Below are positions 8,536-17,471 of a stretch of 64,000 nucleotides of DNA, one piece after another. A model generated the notes under the pieces. That model saw only the letters and a list, made by a program, of their open reading frames with translations. It ran no database searches and was not told where the DNA came from. Source of the stretch: an uncultured Selenomonadales bacterium (GTDB lineage Bacteria; Bacillota; Negativicutes; Selenomonadales; Selenomonadaceae); contig ONUH01000001.1 in the NCBI GenBank assembly GCA_900321035.1, positions 186,001 through 250,000 on the forward strand. Direction: 5' to 3'. The position numbers and the translations under genes were made by a program. The stretch's first letter is position 1; every line of letters begins with the position of its first letter.

Positions 8536-9420
8536 TTGAAACAACTTGCTTACTATGACGGCGCTTTTCTGCCGCTGGACACCTACGCCGTCCATGTGGA
8601 GGACCGCGGCTTTCAGTTCGGCGACGGCGTGTTTGAGACAATCCGCGTTTACGACGGCAAATGCTTCGCGCTGAAGGAACACCTGGAACGCTACCGCCGC
8701 TCGATGCGCGAGCTGTCCATCCCCATCACGGACTCCGACGAAGAGCTTGTCGGCGTCTTCGGCGAACTGATTGAAAAAACGGAAATCCGGGAAGGAATCA
8801 TCTACTTCCAGCTCACGCGCGGCACATCGCCTCGCGCCTACCTGCCGCCGAAAATCAACCTTCCGCATCTGAGCGTCGTCATCCGCGACGTCCCGATCCA
8901 TACGGACTGGCAGGAAAACGGCATCCGCGCCGCCCTCGTCGAGGATATCCGCTGGCTGCGCTGCGACATCGCCTCGCTGAATCTTTTGGGCAGCGTCCTC
9001 GCCGCCGAGGAAGCGCGGAAAAAGAACGCGCAGAAAGCCCTGTTCTTCCGCAAAGAGAAAAATACCGTCACCGAAGGCGAAGACGCGAACTTCTTCGTCG
9101 TGAAGGACGAGGTGCTCTGGACCCACCCGGCGAACGAAATGATCCTCTCCGGCGTGACCCGCTCGATCATCAAGGAAAAGCTCGCCCCCTCCCTCGGCAT
9201 TACCGTCGTGGAAAAAACGCTGACGCCCGACTTCGTCAAGAGTACGTCGGAAGCTTTCTTCACGAATACCGCCGACGAAATCGTCCCGGTGACGATGCTC
9301 GACCGCGACCCAATCGCCGACGGCGCCCCCGGTGAAATTACCAGGAAACTTCTCGCCGCATACAAGGAATACGTGAAAGAAGAATTGGCGAAACCATTGG
9401 AAGACTTGCTGCGCGATTGA
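8536..9420 (+). CDS. Class IV aminotransferase-like protein (D-amino-acid aminotransferase family) without the usual PLP lysine
   Basis: A 294-residue fold-type IV protein closest in pattern to D-alanine aminotransferase, which normally supplies D-glutamate or D-alanine. It has DRGFQFGDGVFETIRVY near the N-terminus, NTVTEGEDANFF, THPANEMILSGVTR, and a typical C-terminus. The family normally carries the lysine that forms the Schiff base with PLP in a segment of the type CDIKSLNLL. Here the segment is CDIASLNLL, with alanine at residue 146 (GCC at 8971-8973). The protein may therefore be inactive as a transaminase or have another activity. The start is a TTG nine bases after AGGAGG; the upstream frame to 8449 overlaps the promoter and was rejected. 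Confidence 0.85.
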   Translation: MKQLAYYDGAFLPLDTYAVHVEDRGFQFGDGVFETIRVYDGKCFALKEHLERYRRSMRELSIPITDSDEELVGVFGELIEKTEIREGIIYFQLTRGTSPRAYLPPKINLPHLSVVIRDVPIHTDWQENGIRAALVEDIRWLRCDIASLNLLGSVLAAEEARKKNAQKALFFRKEKNTVTEGEDANFFVVKDEVLWTHPANEMILSGVTRSIIKEKLAPSLGITVVEKTLTPDFVKSTSEAFFTNTADEIVPVTMLDRDPIADGAPGEITRKLLAAYKEYVKEELAKPLEDLLRD

Positions 9421-9445
9421 CAATAGCGGCGCGTTTTCCTATACT
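9417..9445 (+). promoter_or_regulatory. Promoter of the carboxyltransferase gene
   Basis: TTGACA (9417-9422, overlapping the preceding stop codon) and TATACT (9440-9445) have exactly 17 bases between them. The leader of about 95 bases contains an imperfect GC-rich hairpin around 9473-9505. Confidence 0.8.
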
Positions 9446-9545
9446 ATATACAGAAGCATCCCAATCAAAATGCCTGCGGGGACGACGCATGGTCGCCGCC
9501 TTTTCCTTCCGCAAGCGAATAACAAAAGGTGAAGGAGCGAAAACA

Positions 9546-10916
9546 ATGGCAAACAATCCCGTAAAAATCACGGAAACAATCCTGCGCGACGCACACCAGT
9601 CCCTTTGCGCAACCCGTATGCGCATCGGGCAGATGGTTCCCCAACTGGAGGCGCTCGACGCTATCGGCTTCAACGCACTCGAAGCATGGGGCGGCGCGAC
9701 GTTTGATTCGTGCCTGCGATTTTTGGGCGAGGATCCGTGGGAGCGTCTCGACACACTGAAGCAGCATTTGAAAAAGACGCCGATCCAAATGCTGCTGCGC
9801 GGGCAAAACCTCTTGGGCTATAACCATTACTCCGACGACGTGGTGCGCGCTTTCGTACGGCAGGCGTCGAAGCACGGCGTCGCGGTGTTCCGTATTTTCG
9901 ACGCGCTGAACGATATCCGCAATCTGACCACCGCCATCGACGAGGCCTTGAAATGCCCGGAAAAGCCGCACGTCCAGGGCTGCCTTGTCTATACGGTCAG
10001 CCCGTACCATACAAATGAAACGTTCGTGGAGCTGGCGAAAAAGTTGCAGAAAATGGGCTGCCATTCCGTCTGCATCAAGGATATGTCCGGTCTGCTGAAG
10101 CCTTATGTCGCGGAGGACCTTGTGAAAAAACTGAAGGCCGCCGTTTCTGTTCCCATCGAGCTGCACACGCACTACACCAGCGGCTTCGGCTCCATGGCGT
10201 ATTTGAAAGCAATCGAGGCGGGCGTGGACATCATCGACTGCGCGCTGGCGCCGTTCTCCTGCGACACATCCCAGCCCTGCACCGAGACGATGGTGGAAAC
10301 TCTCGTCGGTACGGAGCGCGACACCGGCCTTGACCGCCAGAAACTGATTCCGATTTCCAAGCACTTCACGAAAGTGAAGCAGGATTTGATCAAGGAATTC
10401 GACCTGAAGGGCTACTTCGACGTGAACCCGAACGTGCTCGACTTCCAGATTCCGGGTGGCATGCTGTCGAACCTGACGAACCAGCTGAAAGAGATGGGCA
10501 TGGAGGACAAGTATCAGGACCTCTTGGACGAGATGCCGCGCGTCCGCGCCGACCTCGGCTATCCGCCGCTCGTGACGCCGTCCAGCCAGATCGTCGGCTC
10601 GATGGCCACGATGAACGTGATGATGGGCCAGCGTTACAAGAGCGTCCCGAAGGAAGTCAAGGACCTCGCCCGCGGCAAGTTTGGCCGCACGCCGAAGCCC
10701 ATCGACCGGGATTTCCTCATCAACACGCTGCACATCCCCGCAGACCAGATCATCGACGACTGCGCGAAAGAGGACGCGAAGGAGAACACCGTCGCCCAGT
10801 TCCAGGAGGAGCTGGCGAAAAAGGGATATGCCAACGCCCCAGAGGAAGACGTACTTTCCTACGCCCTGTTCCCGCAAGTCGCGGAGGAATTCTTCAAAAG
10901 CAAAGGGAAAATGTAA
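9546..10916 (+). CDS. Carboxyltransferase subunit (pyruvate carboxylase B / oxaloacetate decarboxylase alpha / transcarboxylase 5S type)
   Basis: A 456-residue TIM-barrel carboxyltransferase that moves CO2 between biotin and pyruvate/oxaloacetate. It begins with ITETILRDAHQSL and has the metal and carboxylysine region VCIKDMSG and the metal-ligand region ELHTHYTSG. The conserved PC-type C-terminal domain contains FQIPGGMLSNL. It stops before any biotinyl domain (no MKM motif), so a separate biotin carrier and partner subunits must be encoded elsewhere. In propionate-forming Negativicutes this enzyme type belongs to the succinate-methylmalonyl-CoA route. Which of the three named activities applies cannot be decided from this subunit alone. 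The ATG follows a GGAG ribosome site; a terminator follows. Confidence 0.87.
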   Translation: MANNPVKITETILRDAHQSLCATRMRIGQMVPQLEALDAIGFNALEAWGGATFDSCLRFLGEDPWERLDTLKQHLKKTPIQMLLRGQNLLGYNHYSDDVVRAFVRQASKHGVAVFRIFDALNDIRNLTTAIDEALKCPEKPHVQGCLVYTVSPYHTNETFVELAKKLQKMGCHSVCIKDMSGLLKPYVAEDLVKKLKAAVSVPIELHTHYTSGFGSMAYLKAIEAGVDIIDCALAPFSCDTSQPCTETMVETLVGTERDTGLDRQKLIPISKHFTKVKQDLIKEFDLKGYFDVNPNVLDFQIPGGMLSNLTNQLKEMGMEDKYQDLLDEMPRVRADLGYPPLVTPSSQIVGSMATMNVMMGQRYKSVPKEVKDLARGKFGRTPKPIDRDFLINTLHIPADQIIDDCAKEDAKENTVAQFQEELAKKGYANAPEEDVLSYALFPQVAEEFFKSKGKM

Positions 10917-10931
10917 TACCGAGATATAGAG

Positions 10932-10977
10932 AAGCTCCCTGTACGCCGTCGGTTCGGCATACAGGGAGCTTTTTTTC
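10932..10977 (+). terminator. Terminator after the carboxyltransferase gene
   Basis: A strong hairpin, AGCTCCCTGTA with TACAGGGAGCT plus an inner GCCG/CGGC, is followed by seven Ts. Confidence 0.9.
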
Positions 10978-10979
10978 GC

Positions 10980-11297
10980 TTATTCTTCCGCGTCTTCATC
11001 CATCGCTTCCACGAGGAAGCTCACGGGACGAAAACCGTCGTTGCAGGAAAGCATCGCCGATCTTTTGTTTTTCATCCAGCCGCCGTAAAAATCTTCCGCG
11101 CCGTGGGCAAGCGCCATTACGAAGGGCGACATGGTGTCCCAAGCGCTTTCGCAAAGCCCCTCGGGCCGCCGCCAGCCGTCCGCGATGAAGACGCGCCCTT
11201 CTTCCATGCCGCAGGCGTCCCCGATGGGATTTTCGTATTTTTCCATCAGGTCCTGATGGAACACCTTCCGCATCACGGTGATTCGCACTTTTTTCAT
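10980..11297 (-). CDS. Small conserved protein, TIGR04076 family
   Basis: A 105-residue protein of the TIGR04076 type, function unknown. The recognisable pattern is MKKVRITV at the start, then CESAW in the middle, GGWMKNKRSAMLSCNDGFRPV, and an acidic end. These proteins have a few conserved cysteines and aromatic residues but no known catalytic motif. It begins four bases after the stop of the nucleoside-kinase-like gene, with GGAATG upstream, so the two are cotranscribed. The reason for the pairing is not known. Confidence 0.7.
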   Translation of the reverse strand: MKKVRITVMRKVFHQDLMEKYENPIGDACGMEEGRVFIADGWRRPEGLCESAWDTMSPFVMALAHGAEDFYGGWMKNKRSAMLSCNDGFRPVSFLVEAMDEDAEE

Positions 11298-11301
11298 GGC
11301 G

Positions 11302-12957
11302 TCATTCCTTCAAATCGCCGTTGCTCATGAAAAAGCAGGACTTTCCTATAAACTCGCGCAGGATGGAATTGTTCGGGATATCGCTCTCGTCGTCGATGCT
11401 GCCGAACTCGGAGATGACTCTCAGAATGCCGCGCGCCTCGGCGTAGCCGTCGTCTTCCGGCTTCACCGCCGAAAGCAGCGGCAGCGCGTATTTTTTCAGT
11501 ACGGCCAACTCGTAAATCAGCGCGGAATTGAACACGGCGTCGGCGTCCTCCTGATAAGGGAATATATTCTTATCCTCGCCTCTCCTGACGTCCGGCCACT
11601 GGCGAAGCGTCTTCAGCGCACTGGAGCCGCGGAACTGGTAATCGCGTACGAGACGGCGGACAAAACGCGCGTCGGTGGTCGGAATGCGATTGTGCATGTC
11701 GATATTGAGCTGCGTCAACGCGCTGACGTAAATCTTGAATTTCTCATCGCGGGGCACGGCATGGGTCAGTTCCTCGTTCAATCCATGAATCCCCTCGACG
11801 ATAATGGGCTGCTCCGGCGCGATGGAAAGACGCGGGCCGGCCCCGTCGTTCCGCAGGCCGGTGACGAAATCGTAGCGCGGCAGCACGATTTCCTTTCCCT
11901 GCATCAGCGCGACAAGGTCTTCGTTGAAAAGGTCCAGATTCAGCGCGTGCAGCGATTCGTAATCATAAAGGCCTTCCGGCGTCAACGGCGTTTCTTCGCG
12001 GTTCACAAAGTAGTCGTCCAAGGAAATCGAGATGGGCGTAAGGCCGTTCACCCGCAGCTGCACCTTGAGCCGCTGGGCGAAAGAGGTCTTTCCCGAAGAG
12101 GACGGCCCGGCAATCATAACGAGCCGGGCTTTTTTTATGCCGGCCGCAATCCTGTCGGCAATCTCGGCAATCTTTTTCTCATGCAGCGCTTCGGAAACGC
12201 GGATTAGATCGCCGGTCCTGCCGAGCTGAATGCTCCGGTTGAGATCGGGTAAATATTCACAGTGCAGAACTTTCGCCCACCGCTTGGAGTCCTTCAGTGT
12301 CTGGGTGAATTTCGGCTGCCGTACCGTTTCCTTCAGCGCAAGTCCCATACCGTCCCGCGGCGTCCGGAGCAGGACCCCGTTCCCGACGCGCACCAGGTCG
12401 AAGCAACCCAGACTTCCCGTTCTGTCCAGCATGACGCCGTAAAGATCGTCGCATTGCTCTCCGCAGGTACAGAGGACGACCTCCTCTTCCGGCAGCGCAT
12501 TCAAAAGATTCGCCTTCGGGATCTGCCTCTCCGCCTTGAAGATTCGCACGGCCTCCTCTTTCGGAACGACGCGATGGCCAATCTCCCGGTCTTCTGCAAT
12601 GATGGCGCGCATTTGCACCTCGATGGCCGAAACGATCCCGTCCGTCACGCCGCCCGGCACCTCCAAATCGCAATAGAGGCCGTCGTTCAATGACGCTCGT
12701 ACAATCAGCTCAGTATCTGCCGCGCCGTAAAGCTCACGCATGGCGACAATGACGAGGAACAATACGGAGCGTCGGTAAATGCGCTCTCCCAAAGGACTCG
12801 ACAAAGCGACCCAAAGGGGATTTGCCCGCTCGTCTACCATTTCGCCCAGTCCAAGAAGCTCTCCGCCGACACGAGCGGCAACGATGGGGTCGTTGTCTTT
12901 TCCTTTGCCCGCAGCCAACGCCCGCAAAGTTTTTTTCGCCGCTTCCTTTTCGCTCAT
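11302..12957 (-). CDS. Nucleoside (uridine) kinase-like protein with an N-terminal tRNA-synthetase-type domain
   Basis: A 551-residue two-part protein. The first 250 or so residues resemble the TGS and second additional (SAD) domains of threonyl-tRNA synthetase, with the HxxxH-like stretch IGHRVVPKEEA. The second half is a uridine/phosphoribulokinase-type P-loop kinase with Walker A AGPSSSGKTS (about 284-292) and SISLDDYFVNREETP. Such fusions are common in anaerobic Firmicutes and Bacteroidetes and are annotated as nucleoside kinases; the substrate is inferred. ATG 12957 was chosen over ATG 12981 because GGGGAGG lies nine bases upstream of it. Cotranscribed with the small TIGR04076 gene. Confidence 0.85.
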   Translation of the reverse strand: MSEKEAAKKTLRALAAGKGKDNDPIVAARVGGELLGLGEMVDERANPLWVALSSPLGERIYRRSVLFLVIVAMRELYGAADTELIVRASLNDGLYCDLEVPGGVTDGIVSAIEVQMRAIIAEDREIGHRVVPKEEAVRIFKAERQIPKANLLNALPEEEVVLCTCGEQCDDLYGVMLDRTGSLGCFDLVRVGNGVLLRTPRDGMGLALKETVRQPKFTQTLKDSKRWAKVLHCEYLPDLNRSIQLGRTGDLIRVSEALHEKKIAEIADRIAAGIKKARLVMIAGPSSSGKTSFAQRLKVQLRVNGLTPISISLDDYFVNREETPLTPEGLYDYESLHALNLDLFNEDLVALMQGKEIVLPRYDFVTGLRNDGAGPRLSIAPEQPIIVEGIHGLNEELTHAVPRDEKFKIYVSALTQLNIDMHNRIPTTDARFVRRLVRDYQFRGSSALKTLRQWPDVRRGEDKNIFPYQEDADAVFNSALIYELAVLKKYALPLLSAVKPEDDGYAEARGILRVISEFGSIDDESDIPNNSILREFIGKSCFFMSNGDLKE

Positions 12958-13033
12958 ATCCGAAATTCCTCCCCTAAACAAAAAAAGCTCAGAAAAGCCT
13001 TCGCCCTTCCAAGCATAACCACCTCATTCAAAA

Positions 13034-14029
13034 TCAAAAAATCCAAAGCGCGATCTGATACACCAGCGACCCAATCAATGCCGTGCAGGGAATCGTCAGC
13101 ACCCATGCCACAAGCATCTGCTGCGCGACGCCCCAGCGCACCGCGCGAAGCCGTTTCGCCGTACCGACGCCCATGATGGAACCGGAAACGACGTGCGTCG
13201 TGCTGACCGGAAGATGCAGCATGGTCGCCGTAAAAATGACGATGGACGAATTGAGATCCGCCGCGAAGCCGCTGATCGGCTCCAACTTGAAAATCTTGCC
13301 GCCGATGGTCTTGATGATGCTCCAGCCGCCCATCGCCGTACCGATGGCCATAGCCGTCGCCGCCAACAGTTTCACAATCGTCGGCACCTCGAATTCGCTG
13401 ATGTAGCCGCCGGAAAGGAGCGCCAGCGTGATAATGCCCATGGATTTCTGCGCGTCGTTCGAACCGTGGGAAAACGCCATCATCGCCGCCGAAACGATCT
13501 GCATCCGCTTGAAGCGGCCGTTGACAATGTACGGCGACGAACTTCCGAACAGGAAATAAAGCAGATGCATCACAAAATAGCCCGTGATAATGGCAATCAG
13601 CGGCGAGAGAATCAACGAAAGAATGATTTTCCCGATACCGTTGAGATTCAGCCCCACGACGCCGGTGGAAACAAGAACCGCGCCGATAACGCCGCCCACC
13701 ATCGCGTGGGACGAGCTGGACGGCAGCGCCAGCTTCCAGGTAAAAAGATTCCAAAAGACCGCGCTGACCAGCGCGGCAATCAGGACGTGCTCATCCACGT
13801 GCATCGCCGAGCTGACAATATCGCCGCCGATGGTTTTCGCCACGCCCGTGGAATACATCGCGCCAAGGAAATTGAGAACCGCCGCCATCAGGATCGCGTT
13901 CCTCGGCGCAATCGCCCGTGTCGAAACGGAAGTCGCGATTGCGTTCGCCGTGTCATGGAAGCCGTTGATGAAATCAAACAGCAGCGCGAGACCGATGACC
14001 GTAAAAATCATGTACTGAAGCTCAGGCAT
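13034..14029 (-). CDS. pit: Inorganic phosphate transporter, PiT family
   Basis: A 331-residue polytopic membrane protein of the PiT/Pho-4 family, a cation-coupled low-affinity phosphate carrier. Both halves of the internal duplication show the signature: FDFINGFHDTANAIAT near the N-terminus and AFSHGSNDAQKSMGI in the second half, each followed by hydrophobic helices. Its start overlaps the stop of the DUF47 gene by eight bases. This is the classic PiT-DUF47 pair, in which the DUF47 protein is thought to regulate the transporter. Confidence 0.93.
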   Translation of the reverse strand: MPELQYMIFTVIGLALLFDFINGFHDTANAIATSVSTRAIAPRNAILMAAVLNFLGAMYSTGVAKTIGGDIVSSAMHVDEHVLIAALVSAVFWNLFTWKLALPSSSSHAMVGGVIGAVLVSTGVVGLNLNGIGKIILSLILSPLIAIITGYFVMHLLYFLFGSSSPYIVNGRFKRMQIVSAAMMAFSHGSNDAQKSMGIITLALLSGGYISEFEVPTIVKLLAATAMAIGTAMGGWSIIKTIGGKIFKLEPISGFAADLNSSIVIFTATMLHLPVSTTHVVSGSIMGVGTAKRLRAVRWGVAQQMLVAWVLTIPCTALIGSLVYQIALWIF

Positions 14030-14648
14030 ATTTCATGACCACGCCGCGAATCATGTCCGAAACGTCCTCGCAATGATCGAGCGTGTCCTCCAGATATTCC
14101 AGAATATCTTTCCACTTGATGAGCTCAATGGGGTCCTTCACGTTGTCGAAAAGGAACGCGATCTCCTGCCGGTATACGCGGTCGCCCTCGCTTTCCAGCT
14201 TGCCGATCTTGTGCGTGCACTCCAGGATGAGCTCACGGTTCTTCTTGATGTCTTTGAGCAGCTCAAAGGCCCGGATGATTTCCTCCGTGGATTCCAAAAG
14301 CAGCTTCGTCATGGAAACGACGCCCGCCTTCGCTTGCCCCGTCCGATAGATGACGAGCCGCTGCAGCGTCGTCTGCAAATAATCCACGCCGTCGTCGAGG
14401 CCGTTCGCCAACGCGAAAATATCCTCACGGTCAATAGGCGTGATGAAGGTCTGGTTCAGCTCGTCGATGATCTGGTCGTTGATGGCGTCCGCCTCGTGCT
14501 CCAGATCAATGATTGATTTCATCTTGTCTGCCGCCTGCGTATAGTCAAGCATGACCTCGTCAAGCATCAGCGCCCCCCGGTAAAAGCATCTGGCGCTCTC
14601 AACAAAATGATCGAAAAACTCCGTATTCTTGTGCTGAAAATTGAACAT
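14022..14648 (-). CDS. DUF47 family phosphate-transport regulator (PhoU-like)
   Basis: A 208-residue all-helical PhoU-like protein that accompanies PiT transporters and probably regulates them. It shows the DUF47 pattern of acidic/histidine repeats: DLEHEADAINDQI, ANGLDDGVDYLQ, KLESEGDRVYRQEI and DTLDHCEDVSDMI. ATG at 14648 follows GGGGGGAT closely. A GTG five codons upstream is a less likely alternative. It heads the PiT operon and has its own promoter. Confidence 0.9.
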   Translation of the reverse strand: MFNFQHKNTEFFDHFVESARCFYRGALMLDEVMLDYTQAADKMKSIIDLEHEADAINDQIIDELNQTFITPIDREDIFALANGLDDGVDYLQTTLQRLVIYRTGQAKAGVVSMTKLLLESTEEIIRAFELLKDIKKNRELILECTHKIGKLESEGDRVYRQEIAFLFDNVKDPIELIKWKDILEYLEDTLDHCEDVSDMIRGVVMKYA

Positions 14649-14703
14649 GCGATCCCCCCGCACATGGCTGTAGACACCTCGTCAAAGAAAAGAAGCCGCC
14701 TAC

Positions 14704-14732
14704 ACTATAACATGAAATCCCCTGTTCAGCAA
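14704..14732 (-). promoter_or_regulatory. Promoter of the DUF47-PiT operon
   Basis: On the minus strand TTGCTG (14727-14732) and TATAGT (14704-14709) have 17 bases between them, about 55 bases before the DUF47 start. Confidence 0.65.
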
Positions 14733-14759
14733 TATCCTGTCCATAACCGCACAGGCGCG

Positions 14760-14999
14760 CTATTTTTTTCTCACCAGTTCCGCCAGCTCTTCAAAATCCT
14801 TCTTGATCTGAAAGTATTCGTCGGCGAGCTTCAAAGCGGTCAGCGCCCCTACCCGAACGCCGGAAAAATTGCCCCGCTGCGCGGTGGCCCGCATTTCCCG
14901 GTCAACAAAAGACGCAAGTTTCTTGAGGTACTCGGGGTCACGATCCGTTTTCAGCGGATACGACTCGCCGAAAATCTCAACGACAATTTTTTGATCCAT
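14760..14999 (-). CDS. zapA: Cell division protein ZapA
   Basis: ZapA binds FtsZ and bundles protofilaments in the Z-ring. The 79-residue protein has the family N-terminus KIVVEIFGESYPLKTD and YLKKLASFVDREM, followed by a C-terminal coiled coil ending in ELAELVRKK. It lies 24 bases after pheT, so it is probably cotranscribed with pheST, an arrangement seen in several Firmicutes. Confidence 0.9.
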   Translation of the reverse strand: MDQKIVVEIFGESYPLKTDRDPEYLKKLASFVDREMRATAQRGNFSGVRVGALTALKLADEYFQIKKDFEELAELVRKK

Positions 15000-15023
15000 A
15001 GTACCTCTCCTCGTATCAGAATA

Positions 15024-17459
15024 TCACATCCGAAGCTCCGCTCCGAATTCCTTCCCCGCCGCCTCTACGATCTTCTCTACGGCCGCGTCGACCTCCTCGT
15101 CCGTCAGCGTCTTCTCGCCGGACTGGAAGCGAAGCGCAAAGGCGAGGCTCTTATTGCCCTCGTCGATGGGTTTGCCCGTATAGAGGTCAAACAGCGTGAC
15201 GTCCTTGAAATACGGTCCGGCGTTCTTCTTGATCGTGCGCTCCACGTCCGCCGCATTCGTCTCCTGCGGGACAATCAGCGCCAAGTCGCGGGAAACGCCC
15301 GGGTATTTCGGCAGCGATTGGGACGTGAAATTCTTCGCCGCGTTCGCGAGCAGCGTCGCCACGTCCATCTCGAAAATATAGGCCTTTTTTGCGACGCCGA
15401 AAGCTTCCTGCACCGCCGGATGCACCTCGCCGACCACCGCGAGCACGTCCTTGCCCTTCTTGAACACCGCCGTCTTTCCCGGATGCAGCGCGAAATGCTC
15501 GCCCGGCTCGACGGTGTAGCGGGAAATCGAAAGCGCCTCGAAAAGCTGCTCGACGACGCCCTTCGCGTCGTAAAAGTCGATGGCCGCGCCGTCCTGGCTC
15601 CAACCAACAGGCTCCCGGCGTCCAATCAGGATGCCCGCCAGCTTCAAGCTCTCGTCGGGCAGCTCCGTCAGGGGAAGCGCCTTCGGCAAGAAAACAGGAG
15701 CAATCTCAAAGAGCCGGATATCCTCGTTCTTGCGCGAAAGATTGCGCACCGCGTTCTCAAAGAGATTCGTCAGGAGCGTGGTACGAACCAGCGGGTACTC
15801 GTCCGTCAGCGGATTCATGATCGGAATCGCGCGGCGGAGCGGACTGTCCTCCGGCACGTTCAGCTTATCGAACATCTGCGGATGGGTAAAGGCAAAGGAC
15901 CGGGCCTCGTCCAGGCCGAGGGTCGCCAAAACGCGCCGAATCTTTTCCGCAAACGCCTGCCTTTCGCTCTGCCGCGCTTCCATGACTGCGCCATGCGGCG
16001 TCGTGGAAGGAATATGGTCGAAGCCGTAAATGCGCGCGACCTCCTCGGAGATGTCCTCCATGCAGGACACGTCGCCGCGCCAGCTCGGGACGGCGGCGCG
16101 ATACGCGCCCGCCCCCGTCTCTTCGACAATGAAACCGAGGTTTTCAAGGATTTCTTTCATCTTCGAGCCGGAAATATCCGTACCGAGCCGCCCGTTGATT
16201 TCCGCCTCCGTGAAGGAAACCGAAGCCTCCTCCTTTTTCACCGGATAAACGTCTACGACGCCCTTTGTCACCGTGCAGGCGCCCATATCCGAAAGAAGCT
16301 GCGCCGCCCGGTCGAGGGCGCGCACCGTCCCGGTCGTATCCACGCCGCGCTCGAAACGCCCCGACGCCTCGGAATGAAGGCCGATGGCGCGGGAGGTACG
16401 GCGAATGGACGGCCCGTTGAAGGACGCCGCCTCCAGTACTACCGTCGTCGTCTTTTCCGTGATTTCCGTCTCCAGACCGCCCATGACGCCCGCAAGCCCC
16501 GCCGGCTTCTCCGCGTCGGCGATGACCAGCTCGCCGCCTTTCGCAAGCCGCGAGGAATCGTCGAGGGTGTGGACGTTCTCGCCCGCGTCGGCGCGGCGCG
16601 CCGTCAGCGAATGTCCTTTCACCTCATCGTAATCGTAGGCGTGCATCGGCTGCCCCAATTCCACCATGACAAAATTCGTCACATCGACCACGTTGTTGAT
16701 GGACCGAATGCCCGCGCCTTCCAGCCGTTTCTGCATCCACTCCGGGGACGGACCGATCTTCACATTTTTCAAAACCCGCGCGGAAAAACGCGAGCAAAGA
16801 TCCGGCGCGTCAATGGCGATTTTCACCATATCCTCCGTCTTTGCCTCGTCATCCTCTTTCGCGGCGATTTCCGGCCAATGCGGCGTTTTACCGGTCAATA
16901 CGGCGATTTCCCGCACGATGCCGAACACGCTGAAGCAGTCGCCGCGGTTCGCGGTCAGCTCGAACTCCAAAACGCAGTCGTCCAGCCCGAGCGCTTTCGC
17001 CGCCGGCTGGCCGACCTCCGTATCGTCGGGCAGGATATAAATGCCGGTTTTCTGCTCCTCCGGCAAGTTCTCCGTCTCCATTTTCAGCTCGTCCGCCGAG
17101 CAGAGCATGCCCATCGACACGACGCCGCGCAGCTTGCCCTTCGAGATTTTCTGTCCGTTCGGCAGATGCGCGCCAACAAGCGCCACGGGAACTACCTGCC
17201 CCTCCTTGACGTTCGGCGCGCCCGTCACGATCGTCAACGGCTCTTTGCCGCCCACGTCCACCGTGCAGACCTGCAAATGGTCGGAATCCGGATGCGGCGC
17301 AACCGCTGCAAGCTTTCCCGTCACGACCTTGTCCAGTCCCTCGTCGGCACGGAGGACATTCTCCACCGGAACGCCCGCCATCGTCAGGAGGTCGGCAAGC
17401 TGTTCCGGCGTCTCGTCAAAATCAATATAGTCTTTCAGCCACTTTATCGATACCTGCAT
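15024..17459 (-). CDS. pheT: Phenylalanyl-tRNA synthetase beta subunit
   Basis: The large subunit of the heterotetrameric PheRS charges tRNA-Phe together with PheS. The 811 residues match the long bacterial form. An N-terminal EMAP/OB tRNA-binding domain (PHPDSDHLQVCTVDVG) is followed by B3/B4 editing and B5 domains, a pseudo-catalytic core, and a C-terminal anticodon-binding FDX-ACB domain (SLPKYPGVSRDLALIVP). AGGAG precedes the ATG at good spacing. It follows pheS by 12 bases and precedes zapA. Confidence 0.97.
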   Translation of the reverse strand: MQVSIKWLKDYIDFDETPEQLADLLTMAGVPVENVLRADEGLDKVVTGKLAAVAPHPDSDHLQVCTVDVGGKEPLTIVTGAPNVKEGQVVPVALVGAHLPNGQKISKGKLRGVVSMGMLCSADELKMETENLPEEQKTGIYILPDDTEVGQPAAKALGLDDCVLEFELTANRGDCFSVFGIVREIAVLTGKTPHWPEIAAKEDDEAKTEDMVKIAIDAPDLCSRFSARVLKNVKIGPSPEWMQKRLEGAGIRSINNVVDVTNFVMVELGQPMHAYDYDEVKGHSLTARRADAGENVHTLDDSSRLAKGGELVIADAEKPAGLAGVMGGLETEITEKTTTVVLEAASFNGPSIRRTSRAIGLHSEASGRFERGVDTTGTVRALDRAAQLLSDMGACTVTKGVVDVYPVKKEEASVSFTEAEINGRLGTDISGSKMKEILENLGFIVEETGAGAYRAAVPSWRGDVSCMEDISEEVARIYGFDHIPSTTPHGAVMEARQSERQAFAEKIRRVLATLGLDEARSFAFTHPQMFDKLNVPEDSPLRRAIPIMNPLTDEYPLVRTTLLTNLFENAVRNLSRKNEDIRLFEIAPVFLPKALPLTELPDESLKLAGILIGRREPVGWSQDGAAIDFYDAKGVVEQLFEALSISRYTVEPGEHFALHPGKTAVFKKGKDVLAVVGEVHPAVQEAFGVAKKAYIFEMDVATLLANAAKNFTSQSLPKYPGVSRDLALIVPQETNAADVERTIKKNAGPYFKDVTLFDLYTGKPIDEGNKSLAFALRFQSGEKTLTDEEVDAAVEKIVEAAGKEFGAELRM

Positions 17460-17471
17460 ATATTTTTCTCC

